Assembly (NCBI GenBank): GCA_024640385.1
Contig: JAHEFC010000091.1
Location: forward strand, 1 to 11,651
Source: Sphingobacteriales bacterium
Lineage (GTDB): Bacteria > Bacteroidota > Bacteroidia > Chitinophagales > Chitinophagaceae
Reading direction: 5' to 3'
DNA length: 11,651 bases
The notes under the pieces are model-generated. The model worked only from the letters and a program-made list of their open reading frames with translations. It did no database searches and was not told where the DNA came from. Each line of letters opens with the position of its first letter. Position 1 is the first letter of the stretch. Shown here in pieces: positions 1 to 7,422 of this stretch. The position numbers and the translations under genes are program-made.

Positions 1-1786
1 CAACTAGATTGCCCCGATAGCGGGAACTCTGGGGCAGTAGCAGCACCCTGACATATTGAAACAGATCATCCCTCAAATTAACTTCATCCAGCTTGTCGAT
101 AGGAATAAAACCTGTTTCGATCAGTGGCGCCAGGTCACTGTTTGATACTGGTACGAATCCAATAGACGTACTGGTAAGAAAATTAATTCCGGTATTATCA
201 CCACCTCTTGCTGATCTTTGTTTCCCGTCTATATAGATCACTTCAATCTCAACCTTGTTGTCTTTGGTTTGGATCATTGGCAGTTCTCCATATTCAGGGA
301 AATACTGATAAGGGTCCATCTCGCCCGAATAATATTTGATCAGACCAGGTTCAACCACATTGCCCAAATCCTTGTTGGGATTCTCTTCAGCCTGGGCCAC
401 GCAAGATTTCAGAAATATTTTTGCAGTAGTTGAACAGCCATTTGCATAAGTATATGTAACCTCGTAGATGCCATTCATGGTTACAAATGCATTTGCAGAA
501 GTTATGCTGGTACCAGGATAGAAATTACCGCCTTTCACGACAGGCACTGTCCAGCTTATGCCAGAGGCCGTATTGTTAGAATTGCTGATCAACTGCCATT
601 TCTGTTCATCTTTACAAATCAGTATCCCTTTCTTCATAAGAATGCCATCAACAGTTGTATCGGCTGATTCAATTGTAATATCAGAATTGCTTGTGAAGGA
701 CACTGTATTGAGGCTGCAATCAACAACGGGAGCCGGTACAAAAGCCACCCATGTACAATTCACACCACTGTTGATCTGAACCCAGGCGCTGGTATTGGTT
801 TTATCTGCATCACCTTCCCCGGCCCAGAGTGCACCGAAGAAATCAGTATTCCCGGTACCAGATCCCAGGTTGATCGATCCATTTGGCGCATACACTGTTC
901 CCAGCCACCTCGATTTAGACTGGCTGGATCCGTTCGCTGTGATAAAAGCATTGCCGGTGAACTGGACTTCTGTGAATATTCTACTGGCCGCCTCTGCATA
1001 AGAAGGAGAACTGACATTCAGATTGGAGTAATTGGCAGCTACCTTACCAACGTTCATAACGCCCTTGACCCTGATGATATACCTTCCGTCAGTATTATTG
1101 AAATTGAAATTGAATGTATTGGTTCCCCCCAGGTTGATACTTTTGAATTCATATACGCCCGGGGTTGTGAAATTAAAGGTTCGATTATTTCCAGTCACAT
1201 CGCCGTATGAGCCCGGTGTTATACTGCTGAGATTTGGCGAACCAGTCAATGCTCCCCAGCTGTTATACGGAGTTGGCAGTGCTGGTTGTGTTGGTAACTG
1301 AAGGGCACTTAATGCAAGATTTTCCTGTTTGGTAAATGGAGGAGGTGGAGTAGGACCAGTATAAGTTCCAGTAGTCCTGATATTTCCGTTAACTGTACCA
1401 CTTCCAATTGAAATATTCCTGACTACATCTATATCTCCCGTAATACTAGCCGATGAACCCGCAGAGAAACCTGTTGCCAGATCGCTCAGATTGGCAGCTG
1501 TGATCCGGCCAACGATCACATTACTATTAGAAATCGTAATGTTTCCAGCACTGTGCAATCCTCCCCCCAGATTTCCATTACCCGTTACATTGATCAGCCT
1601 GTAACTACCCATCAACCCGCTCCCGGTAATTGAGGTATTAGAACCTGTTGTCACCTGGTATGATCCATACAGGAAATAGTTCTTTATATCTGAGGCGGGA
1701 TCCTGCCCCTTGACCTGGAAGGCAGAAATGAAGGTGAATGCAATAAATAATAAGATTGCATTACTGCTACGTAAAGTATTTCTCAT
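1..1786 (-). CDS. Secreted beta-rich surface protein, choice-of-anchor-A-like (partial, N-terminal 595 residues)
   Basis: The reading frame starts at an ATG on the minus strand and stays open to the left edge, so the C-terminus (and any sorting domain) is missing. Residues 1-27 form a signal peptide: a basic start, a hydrophobic core (ILLFIAFTFISAF), and probable cleavage after VKG before QDP. Residues about 35-350 are rich in Gly, Asn, Ser and Thr, with alternating beta-type patterns, a PPPP linker at 147-150, and an LGTVYAPNGSINLGSG segment at 295-310 followed by FFGALWAG. This pattern is familiar from choice-of-anchor-A or ice-binding-like beta-helical exoproteins. Residues 355-460 look like an Ig-like repeat domain (C357, C391, C451, C462). 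Residues 510-595 resemble a domain found in large Bacteroidota exported proteins. Expected location is the cell surface or outside. The specific function is unknown, and the family assignment rests on motif memory only. Confidence 0.75.
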   Translation of the reverse strand, partial: MRNTLRSSNAILLFIAFTFISAFQVKGQDPASDIKNYFLYGSYQVTTGSNTSITGSGLMGSYRLINVTGNGNLGGGLHSAGNITISNSNVIVGRITAANLSDLATGFSAGSSASITGDIDVVRNISIGSGTVNGNIRTTGTYTGPTPPPPFTKQENLALSALQLPTQPALPTPYNSWGALTGSPNLSSITPGSYGDVTGNNRTFNFTTPGVYEFKSINLGGTNTFNFNFNNTDGRYIIRVKGVMNVGKVAANYSNLNVSSPSYAEAASRIFTEVQFTGNAFITANGSSQSKSRWLGTVYAPNGSINLGSGTGNTDFFGALWAGEGDADKTNTSAWVQINSGVNCTWVAFVPAPVVDCSLNTVSFTSNSDITIESADTTVDGILMKKGILICKDEQKWQLISNSNNTASGISWTVPVVKGGNFYPGTSITSANAFVTMNGIYEVTYTYANGCSTTAKIFLKSCVAQAEENPNKDLGNVVEPGLIKYYSGEMDPYQYFPEYGELPMIQTKDNKVEIEVIYIDGKQRSARGGDNTGINFLTSTSIGFVPVSNSDLAPLIETGFIPIDKLDEVNLRDDLFQYVRVLLLPQSSRYRGNLV

Positions 1787-1940
1787 ACCGAAACTTTGGG
1801 AGTTTTGTAAATAGGGAGTTCAGGGGAATTGGATTAATTCCAGCAAATAGACAGGTAAGGTCAGGAAATAGTAATCTTAGAGGGACGGGATAGGTAAAGC
1901 GAAAGTAACCATTAGAATCTGTAAAATGAAACATCCCCGA

Positions 1941-1956
1941 TACCCTAAAGTGGGTA
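1941..1956. promoter_or_regulatory. Perfect dyad TACCC-N6-GGGTA, possible operator
   Basis: The sequence TACCCTAAAGTGGGTA is a perfect 5-bp inverted repeat with a 6-base centre, and CCC/GGG flanks extend the symmetry three bases further out. It sits about 155 bases upstream of the surface protein ATG. The TAC...GTA ends and 7-2-7 geometry resemble sites bound by NarL/LuxR-type helix-turn-helix regulators. That assignment is an analogy, and no such regulator is encoded in this window. Confidence 0.35.
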
Positions 1957-2064
1957 TGTGGGCAAAATGGGGAAGAAGAAGGCCACCTGGTTCTGCCTTT
2001 TTTGGTTATTGTCTATATACAGTAAGCTCATTTTCAGTAAATAACGTTAAAACGATTAATCACA

Positions 2065-2154
2065 AAAGACCAAGGCAGTCGTGGAAAATATTTTTTAATT
2101 CATAAAAAATTAATTCCACTCAACAGTATATATAAGAAATTTTTAATGGTCTTT
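2065..2154. repeat. Nested inverted repeats downstream of the cNMP-binding gene
   Basis: An outer pair AAAGACCA (2065-2072) and TGGTCTTT (2147-2154) encloses an inner hairpin at 2081-2119. The inner arms are GTGGAA/TTCCAC, then three mismatched pairs, then ATTTTTT/AAAAAAT around a 7-base loop. The structure begins five bases beyond the stop codon of the minus-strand cNMP-binding gene. It could end or stabilise the transcript of the three-gene operon, but it is AT-rich and lacks a typical GC-rich stem with a U tract. Confidence 0.4.
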
Positions 2155-2158
2155 CCGG

Positions 2159-2617
2159 TCAGTCGCCTTTTTCCCTTACTGCCCGCTCATTCTGTGCCCT
2201 TAATCGTTTGCAGAGCATCTTGATAAACCCTCTGGCTACTTCCGGCCTGGATTCTATGAGTTCGTAAAACGGGTCCTGGTCTATCCGGAAAAGTATGGAA
2301 TTGGTGGTTGTTGTGGCACTGGCACTCCTGGTTTCCGCATCTAAAAGGGATAATTCACCAAAAACTTCCTTGTCTTTCAATATCGCCAGTGTGATATTGC
2401 CTTTATGGATCTTAACTTCTCCCTTATGGATAATGTACATGCAGTCACCGATAGAGCCTTCCTCAAAGATCAGGATGTTTTTTTCGTATTCTATCTCGTG
2501 CATCAGTGGCGCCAGCTCGGCCAGGATGTTCTCCGGCGTATCCCTGAAAATAGTCAGCGATTTAAGGATCAGCACCTTCTCAATAAGCATTAATCTTTCT
2601 AAGCCGGCAGAAGTCAT
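2159..2617 (-). CDS. Stand-alone cyclic-nucleotide-binding domain protein (CRP-like effector domain)
   Basis: The 152-residue product is a single cNMP-binding domain without a helix-turn-helix, so it is not a transcription factor of the CRP type. A short N-terminal helix (about residues 5-30) leads into the beta-roll: FEEGSIGDCMYIIHKGEVKI at about 51-70, then the phosphate-binding cassette FGELSLLDAETRSASA at about 86-101, with the key Gly, Glu and Arg-Ser in place. It should therefore be able to bind a cyclic nucleotide. I chose the ATG at 2617, 10 bases after the stop of the upstream gene; the longer frame to 2647 would need a TTG inside that gene. It is the third gene of an operon with an HD phosphohydrolase and a transporter-HEAT protein. 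Its likely role is a soluble ligand-sensing partner of the membrane protein. The ligand (cAMP, cGMP or other) cannot be read from the sequence. Confidence 0.85.
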   Translation of the reverse strand: MTSAGLERLMLIEKVLILKSLTIFRDTPENILAELAPLMHEIEYEKNILIFEEGSIGDCMYIIHKGEVKIHKGNITLAILKDKEVFGELSLLDAETRSASATTTTNSILFRIDQDPFYELIESRPEVARGFIKMLCKRLRAQNERAVREKGD

Positions 2618-2627
2618 ATCCCCAAAA

Positions 2628-5402
2628 TTAGGGATTTGCCATGGCAAACTCAGCAGTTTCCCTTACCATTCTGTTTTCTGCCACAGAATACTTTTTGATC
2701 AGCGAAGGCTCTATCCTGAACAGGAATTTTTTGGTGATATATAATGAACAGGCCTTGGTCCAGTTCTGGTACTGGATGGGCTTTTCCGTCAGTACTTTTG
2801 ATACAATATGTTCAACTTTTTCAAAATCCACATCTTTCAATAGTACCCTCAGTGTATCGCAACGGTGCTCAATACTGGTGGTTTCAAACATATGGTTGAA
2901 ATAACGGCCGAAGTCTTTTTTTACCGTCAGTTCAATCAGTTCCATGGCATTGGCAATATTCTCATTGATATTGCTGTCCAGACCTTTACGGGCCTGGTTC
3001 ATCTTTACCCGGTCAAACATGCAGGCAAAAAGGTTGAGCAGCAGGTCCCTGATCTCCTGGATCTCCAATTCAATCGACCGATCCAGGATCTGATAGCCGT
3101 CTTTATTTTCCATGATGCGCTGCATATGCAACAACTCCACACCATATATCAGGTAGAGCCTGGCCAGATTTTCCATCTTTCTCTGGGTCTGTTCGTTGGC
3201 CACGTATTTTGTCCGGTACAGTGCCTTGATCACTGGAGACAGTTGTGATGGGTCTCCGTCTAACAGCCTCACCAGGATCTCCTGTGCGTGTTTCCCGCCT
3301 ATCCGGCCCAATACTAATATGAATTTGTCTTTCCAGTTCTTATACCTTTCTGAGTGCAACCCTTCACCAATTACACTAACTGCTTTTTCACCGGCATCCT
3401 GGAGTGCCTGTAACCCTGCTTTTGAATGGTGGGGCAATACCTCCATCAGCGCATGCAGGGATAGGGTAGTAGCTGCCCTGCCAATGCACTTAATACCTGC
3501 TGCCTGAACCTGCATATCCACATCCGTGATCAATAAATGAAGATGGGGATGGTTATAATCGTTTTTGACTTCCTGTAAGATCTGCGCAGCAAAAAACTTG
3601 TCCAGTTTATTACTGCTGCGGATCAGTAATTCGATCTGCTGTTGCGCCAGGTCGCGGATATAATTTTCGCTGTTTTCCAACATACCGCATAGCGCGGCTT
3701 TCCGGATTCCCTGGTCTTCATGTTCCAGGAATTCTGATACCTCCCCTGACAGGGTGCAGGTTTTGGAGTATGCCTTGATGGCTTCGTCCCTGATATCGTT
3801 ATTATTTGTCCAGGCGATCAGTTGTTCCAGTTTGCCTTTTATGGCATCGGTCTGGTGCCCGGAAATCAATCTTAATGTTTCCAGCTGTACCTGTTCAGAA
3901 GGATGGTTCAACAACTGGACCACAAGGTCTTCTGCCACCGGGTCTTTTTTACTGTGCAGCATTTTTAAAATGCTGATCACCTCAAGGTCATTTCCTGATT
4001 CGATCTTTTTCCGGATGGCCTGCAGAATGGCTTCGTCTTTCAGGGTGAATTCTTCCTGGCTGAAATATCGCGAACTGATGGTCTGCACCAGGATCTTCAG
4101 GTATTGCCTGTGTACAAAAATGATCCCCGGTATCCAGAGTAAACAGACCGCCAGGATCACATAACTGATGGTTAACAGGTTTGGATTCTGCTGTATCCTT
4201 GAAAAAAATAACAGTACTAAACCGGTTATCAGAAAAGCGAATGGATCCATGATGCCTTTCACAATATTATGGGCCCTCAGCCTTTCGTGGGTCGGAAGTG
4301 GCTGCATCAGGGTCAACAGCACGGGTGAATTGAAAACCGTTCTGCACACATCTATGATAATGAATGCCGCTCCGAATTCGTAGAACAGTATTTTCTGATT
4401 GACCGTAAGGAACTGCGAGAAAATGATCACTGTGATCAGGAAGATCAGCGTCAGCGGTGTGATCAGCAGGGTCTGCCTGATCCCCATGGAATTGGTCAGC
4501 CTGCCCGTGAAGATCATTTTGGCAAAAAGCGCTGAGATCCTCATGATGGCCATGAATCCCGCAATGAACGCACCAAGATTCTTATCGTCATGCACAGATT
4601 TTACCTCGGAGTAGAAGCCATAATCAAGGATCAGGATACAGATGAATGCAAGCATGGAGATCACAGCGATCCCGCTGATAAAGCTATTGCTCATGAAATT
4701 CCGGAACAGCGTCACGATCTTGCTGGTGCCGTGATGTACCACTTCCTGTAAGGAATGATGTTCACCCTGGTGTCCGTGGTGACCATGATGTTCAATATGT
4801 AGTTTGCCGGAACGAATGATCCTGAGCATAAAGGGAATGGAGCCCAGTAAACATGCTGCCCCCAGGTAAAGCATGTTCATTTCTCCAACGATATTGATCA
4901 CAGAATAGGCCAGGGTATAACCCACAAATTTGGCGGGAATGTCGCCTGAGCTGATCAGTCCAAACAGTCTTTTGCTCTGCCGCAGGTCAAATATGATGGT
5001 TGCAATACCCCAGAACTGGAGATTATTCAGAAGATAGAGTAAGTGAAACCAGGCCAGCATCACGTATAAGAATATGCCCCCGGAATTATAGGCCAGCACC
5101 CTGAACACAATAAAACTCACTGCCATCAGGATGGTAATACCGATCACCAGCCGCGGGAAAGGCAAAGCATGTTCGGCTTTGGTGTACAGCCATCCTCCCA
5201 ACCAGAGCAGAAAGGACGCGCCCACCATCACCCAGGGTAACTCCGTAATGGGATATTTTTTCAGAAAGCTGGCAAAAGATGCAGTGAAGAAAAACGCTAT
5301 CCCTGCGCCCTGCAGGAACTGCAAAATCATCAGATTCTTGACAACCCACCACTCACCCTGGTCTACATTCAGCAATCGCAGCCAGAATTTTTTTGTCAGC
5401 AT
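2628..5402 (-). CDS. Transporter-like membrane protein fused to HEAT repeats (Npt1/MFS-like)
   Basis: The 924-residue product has two parts. Residues about 20-430 hold roughly 12 hydrophobic segments (for example 22-46, 84-104, 177-195, 238-262, 308-330, 337-358, 386-402, 411-430) in the style of MFS or Npt1/ATP-ADP-carrier-like proteins. The cytosolic-looking loop between helices 6 and 7 is histidine-rich (10 His within residues 202-224). Residues about 455-735 are amphipathic helical pairs typical of HEAT repeats (for example SEQVQLETLRLIS, DQGIRKAALCGML, VQAAGIKCIGRAA), followed by a further helical region to the end. It starts at an ATG 10 bases after the HD gene stop and is followed 10 bases later by the cNMP-binding gene. 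Related bacterial proteins often carry transporter, HEAT and cNMP-binding parts in one chain; here the last part is a separate gene. The transported substrate, if any, is unknown and the domain may act as a sensor. Confidence 0.8.
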   Translation of the reverse strand: MLTKKFWLRLLNVDQGEWWVVKNLMILQFLQGAGIAFFFTASFASFLKKYPITELPWVMVGASFLLWLGGWLYTKAEHALPFPRLVIGITILMAVSFIVFRVLAYNSGGIFLYVMLAWFHLLYLLNNLQFWGIATIIFDLRQSKRLFGLISSGDIPAKFVGYTLAYSVINIVGEMNMLYLGAACLLGSIPFMLRIIRSGKLHIEHHGHHGHQGEHHSLQEVVHHGTSKIVTLFRNFMSNSFISGIAVISMLAFICILILDYGFYSEVKSVHDDKNLGAFIAGFMAIMRISALFAKMIFTGRLTNSMGIRQTLLITPLTLIFLITVIIFSQFLTVNQKILFYEFGAAFIIIDVCRTVFNSPVLLTLMQPLPTHERLRAHNIVKGIMDPFAFLITGLVLLFFSRIQQNPNLLTISYVILAVCLLWIPGIIFVHRQYLKILVQTISSRYFSQEEFTLKDEAILQAIRKKIESGNDLEVISILKMLHSKKDPVAEDLVVQLLNHPSEQVQLETLRLISGHQTDAIKGKLEQLIAWTNNNDIRDEAIKAYSKTCTLSGEVSEFLEHEDQGIRKAALCGMLENSENYIRDLAQQQIELLIRSSNKLDKFFAAQILQEVKNDYNHPHLHLLITDVDMQVQAAGIKCIGRAATTLSLHALMEVLPHHSKAGLQALQDAGEKAVSVIGEGLHSERYKNWKDKFILVLGRIGGKHAQEILVRLLDGDPSQLSPVIKALYRTKYVANEQTQRKMENLARLYLIYGVELLHMQRIMENKDGYQILDRSIELEIQEIRDLLLNLFACMFDRVKMNQARKGLDSNINENIANAMELIELTVKKDFGRYFNHMFETTSIEHRCDTLRVLLKDVDFEKVEHIVSKVLTEKPIQYQNWTKACSLYITKKFLFRIEPSLIKKYSVAENRMVRETAEFAMANP
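4731..4799 (-). other. Histidine-rich loop coding segment in the transporter domain
   Basis: Codons 202-224 of the transporter-HEAT protein encode ten histidines in 23 residues, including HHGHHGH and two further HH pairs. The segment lies between predicted helices 6 and 7, the usual place of the central MFS loop. His-rich loops of this kind are known from zinc and other divalent-metal transporters, where they bind the metal. Metal binding here is inference. Confidence 0.6.
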
Positions 5403-5412
5403 GGTCTATTGG

Positions 5413-6009
5413 TTAGTGCAGGAGTTGTTTGGCTTTCAGTTCTTCGAGATGTTTAGCTTTTTTAGGGGCCCGGTCTTGCTGGCAGGTTTTAGTGAAATAG
5501 GTATGGGCTTCAAAAAACCTTATTTGCAGTGGATCCCAGTCGGCTTCCGACTTGATCACTCCAAATTCTAAAAATTCATCCTTTAGGCCCAGGCTGATGG
5601 GTTCAAAATCATCCCTGCCCAGGTAATCGAGGTCGGCATCGCAAATGATCTCCTCCAGTTTATTATAAGGTGTCTGGGGGATCTTGGTAGCCATGATCAT
5701 CCCCTTTACCTTTTCCAGTTCTTCCGCCGTCAGGTCATTACCATTGATATGCTTCATCAGGATGTTGCAGCTCATGTCCTCATGATGTTTATACACTTCC
5801 AGGAATCCTGAATCATGGAAAAGGGCAGCCAGTTTCAGGAGAAGAATATCGTTCTTGTCAGATATCTTTTCCCCGATGGCGATCCGCTCTACCTGCCTGA
5901 TCACATCCATGGTATGACCCAGGTTATGATAAGTAAGCTTAGGATCCAGGTTTTTTTCCAGTAATGATAAAACGGTGGAGCGTAATGCTTCGAACCGGGA
6001 TTCGGTCAT
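5413..6009 (-). CDS. HD-domain phosphohydrolase, phosphodiesterase-like
   Basis: The 198-residue product is a compact HD-superfamily metal-dependent phosphohydrolase. Visible residues are YHNLGHTMDV at 27-36 (H28 and H32), the HD pair H65-D66 in LAALFHDSGF, H75-H76, and the distal acidic motif ICDADLDYLG with D124 and D126. YHNxxHxxDV resembles the HNxxH signature of class I cyclic-nucleotide phosphodiesterases, in which one His is the general acid and the other a metal ligand. Other HD enzymes cleave dNTPs or other nucleotides, so the substrate is open. There is no signal peptide or membrane helix, so it should be cytoplasmic. The start is ATG at 6009. It is the first gene of the operon with the transporter-HEAT and cNMP-binding genes, which favours a role in removing the nucleotide the third protein senses. 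That link is inference. Confidence 0.85.
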   Translation of the reverse strand: MTESRFEALRSTVLSLLEKNLDPKLTYHNLGHTMDVIRQVERIAIGEKISDKNDILLLKLAALFHDSGFLEVYKHHEDMSCNILMKHINGNDLTAEELEKVKGMIMATKIPQTPYNKLEEIICDADLDYLGRDDFEPISLGLKDEFLEFGVIKSEADWDPLQIRFFEAHTYFTKTCQQDRAPKKAKHLEELKAKQLLH

Positions 6010-6028
6010 ATGATAAACTATAGTTAAA

Positions 6029-6059
6029 TAAAGTTATGTTTTATTTTCATAAAGTCAAG
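6029..6059 (-). promoter_or_regulatory. Candidate promoter of the HD / transporter / cNMP-binding operon
   Basis: On the minus strand CTTG (6056-6059) is followed after exactly 19 bases by TAACTTTA (6029-6036). This matches the Bacteroidetes primary sigma pattern TTTG-N19-21-TAnnTTTG with one mismatch in each box. It would place the start of transcription about 10-15 bases before the HD gene ATG at 6009. Confidence 0.35.
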
Positions 6060-6088
6060 TTTCTCCCTTCCAATTTAAAGCCATAGGT

Positions 6089-6096
6089 TATTTTTG
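6089..6096 (+). promoter_or_regulatory. Candidate -7 element of the pth promoter
   Basis: TATTTTTG matches the Bacteroidetes TAnnTTTG element exactly and ends 8 bases before the pth ATG. This would give a nearly leaderless transcript. No TTTG box lies at the expected 19-21 base spacing; the nearest is TTTC about 25 bases upstream. The call is therefore weak. Confidence 0.25.
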
Positions 6097-6104
6097 GGCG
6101 TTTT

Positions 6105-6683
6105 ATGGAAAAATTTCTCATTGCAGGCCTCGGGAATATGGGTCCGGAATATGCGGGAACCCGCCACAACGCTGGCTTTGAAGTGGCTGATGCACTGGTA
6201 ATCAAGCATAAAGGAACCTTTCGGTCCGCCCGCCTTGCAGACATGGCGGAGATCAGGGTAAGGGGTAAGATCCTGACTGTGATCAAGCCGTCGACTTATA
6301 TGAACCTGAGTGGGAAAGCAGTTAAATACTGGATGGACAAAGAGAACATTCCACCGGAACGGGTGCTTGTGATCATGGACGATCTGGCAATTCCTCTTTC
6401 CAGGCTGCGGCTCAGGCCTTCGGGTAGCGATGGGGGTCATAATGGCCTGAAAAGCATACAGGAATTGATCGGCACCGTAAATTATCCCCGCCTCCGGTTT
6501 GGGATAGGGGCACCTTATCCCAAAGGTTTCCAGATTGAATTCGTCTTGGGAAAATGGGATTTCGTCGAAATTCCCATAGTGAAGAAAAAGATCGAAAAAT
6601 CAGTGGAAGTGATTGAAAGCTTTGTATTTAGAGGGCTTGCAGCTGCCATGAACGAGGTAAATAATTTGGAATTCCTTAATTGA
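6105..6683 (+). CDS. pth: Peptidyl-tRNA hydrolase
   Basis: This 192-residue protein recycles peptidyl-tRNA released by stalled or aborted translation by cleaving the ester bond between peptide and tRNA, in the cytoplasm. The family hallmarks are all present: GLGNMGPEYAGTRHNAGF near the N-terminus with N11 and catalytic H21, STYMNLSG with N67, the MDDLAIP segment with the catalytic Asp (D92), and SGSDGGHNGLKSI with N113. Length is normal for the family (about 190 residues). The usual NPG of GLGNPG is NMG here, which I regard as a common variation. It starts at an ATG and is transcribed divergently from the HD operon with 95 bases between them. The next gene follows after 127 bases, so it is probably its own unit. 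Confidence 0.97.
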   Translation: MEKFLIAGLGNMGPEYAGTRHNAGFEVADALVIKHKGTFRSARLADMAEIRVRGKILTVIKPSTYMNLSGKAVKYWMDKENIPPERVLVIMDDLAIPLSRLRLRPSGSDGGHNGLKSIQELIGTVNYPRLRFGIGAPYPKGFQIEFVLGKWDFVEIPIVKKKIEKSVEVIESFVFRGLAAAMNEVNNLEFLN

Positions 6684-6810
6684 TATTCTGATTTGTTTGA
6701 GTATTTTAGCTTGCCTTAATGCTCCAATTTTCCCGGAAAACCCCGAAATCTATTAAGAAGCGCTGACGTTCAGATTGTCAAGCCTCTCAATCTTTAAACC
6801 TTATTGAACA

Positions 6811-7422
6811 ATGAAAATATTCTGTGTCGGGCGTAATTATGTGGCCCATGCCAAAGAGTTGGGCAACGATGTACCCGAGGAGCCGGTGATATTCATGAAA
6901 CCTAAGAGTGCCCTGCTCCAGTCACATACCCCGTTTTATTATCCTGAATTCACTAACGAACTGCATTATGAATGCGAACTGGTTTTGCGGATCTCCAAAA
7001 ATGGGAAATACATCCAGGAAAAACATGCCTCCAAGTATTATAACGGTATCACAGTAGGCATAGATTTCACCGCCCGTGATATCCAGAATCAACTCAAGGA
7101 AAAAGGCCTTCCCTGGGAGAAAGCCAAAGCCTGGGATAATTCAGCAGTTATTGGTAAATGGATCGACATAAAACCGGAGCTGAATAAAAAAGATATCAAT
7201 TTCTGCCTCTACAAAAACAAGGAACTGGTGCAGCAGGGGAATTCAGCCAATATGATCTTCAGTTTCGATTCGATCATTGCGCATATCTCGAATTATTTCT
7301 CATTGAATATCGGCGACCTGGTATTCACCGGCACACCTGCAGGCGTGGGCGAATGCGTGGTGGGCGATGATCTCGAAGGTTTCATTGAAGATGAAAGCCT
7401 GTTCGAACTCTCAATAAAATAA
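6811..7422 (+). CDS. Fumarylacetoacetate hydrolase family protein (FAHD1-like)
   Basis: The 203-residue protein matches the short single-domain FAH family, which includes acylpyruvate hydrolases, oxaloacetate decarboxylases and related enzymes that cleave or decarboxylate 2-oxo acids using Mg or Mn. Visible features are the N-terminal CVGRNYVAHAKELG and EPVIFMKPKSAL motifs, the metal ligands in HYECEL (E54, E56) and GIDFTARDIQ (D85), the K106 region WEKAKAWDNSA, and the C-terminal GDLVFTGTPAGVG. It is complete and starts at ATG. The E1 dehydrogenase gene begins 10 bases downstream, so the two are probably co-transcribed. A shared role in 2-oxo-acid metabolism is plausible, but the exact substrate cannot be assigned from sequence. 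Confidence 0.93.
   Translation: MKIFCVGRNYVAHAKELGNDVPEEPVIFMKPKSALLQSHTPFYYPEFTNELHYECELVLRISKNGKYIQEKHASKYYNGITVGIDFTARDIQNQLKEKGLPWEKAKAWDNSAVIGKWIDIKPELNKKDINFCLYKNKELVQQGNSANMIFSFDSIIAHISNYFSLNIGDLVFTGTPAGVGECVVGDDLEGFIEDESLFELSIK

Larger units (their letters stand above)
1787..2158. other. Non-coding region upstream of the surface protein gene
   Basis: This 372-base stretch has no credible reading frame. It lies 3' of the cyclic-nucleotide-binding gene and 5' of the surface protein gene, both on the minus strand, so it should hold the end of one transcript and the promoter of the other. It contains the 16-bp dyad at 1941-1956 and the nested AT-rich inverted repeats at 2065-2154, listed separately. 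I could not find a convincing TTTG / TAnnTTTG promoter with correct spacing; the nearest -7-like element is TCTATTTG on the minus strand near 1850. Confidence 0.6.

Noticed and set aside
760..1017. 85-codon minus-strand open frame
   Set aside because: It lies in another frame inside the surface protein gene, whose own frame is open across the whole region with a signal peptide and recognisable domains.
1098..1117. Tandem repeat of ATTGAA units
   Set aside because: It encodes the alternating Asn-Phe stretch NTFNFNFNN of the surface protein and is explained by its beta-strand composition.
2618..2647. Extended TTG start of the cNMP-binding gene
   Set aside because: It would overlap the upstream gene by 20 bases; the ATG at 2617 gives the same 10-base spacing as the other operon junction.
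2295..2744. 149-codon plus-strand open frame
   Set aside because: It is antisense to the cNMP-binding gene and the end of the transporter-HEAT gene, both of which have clear domain motifs.
6762..6783. GCTGAC / GTCAAGC hairpin before the FAH gene as terminator or riboswitch
   Set aside because: The stem is short with a bulge and has no U tract; I see no known riboswitch core.
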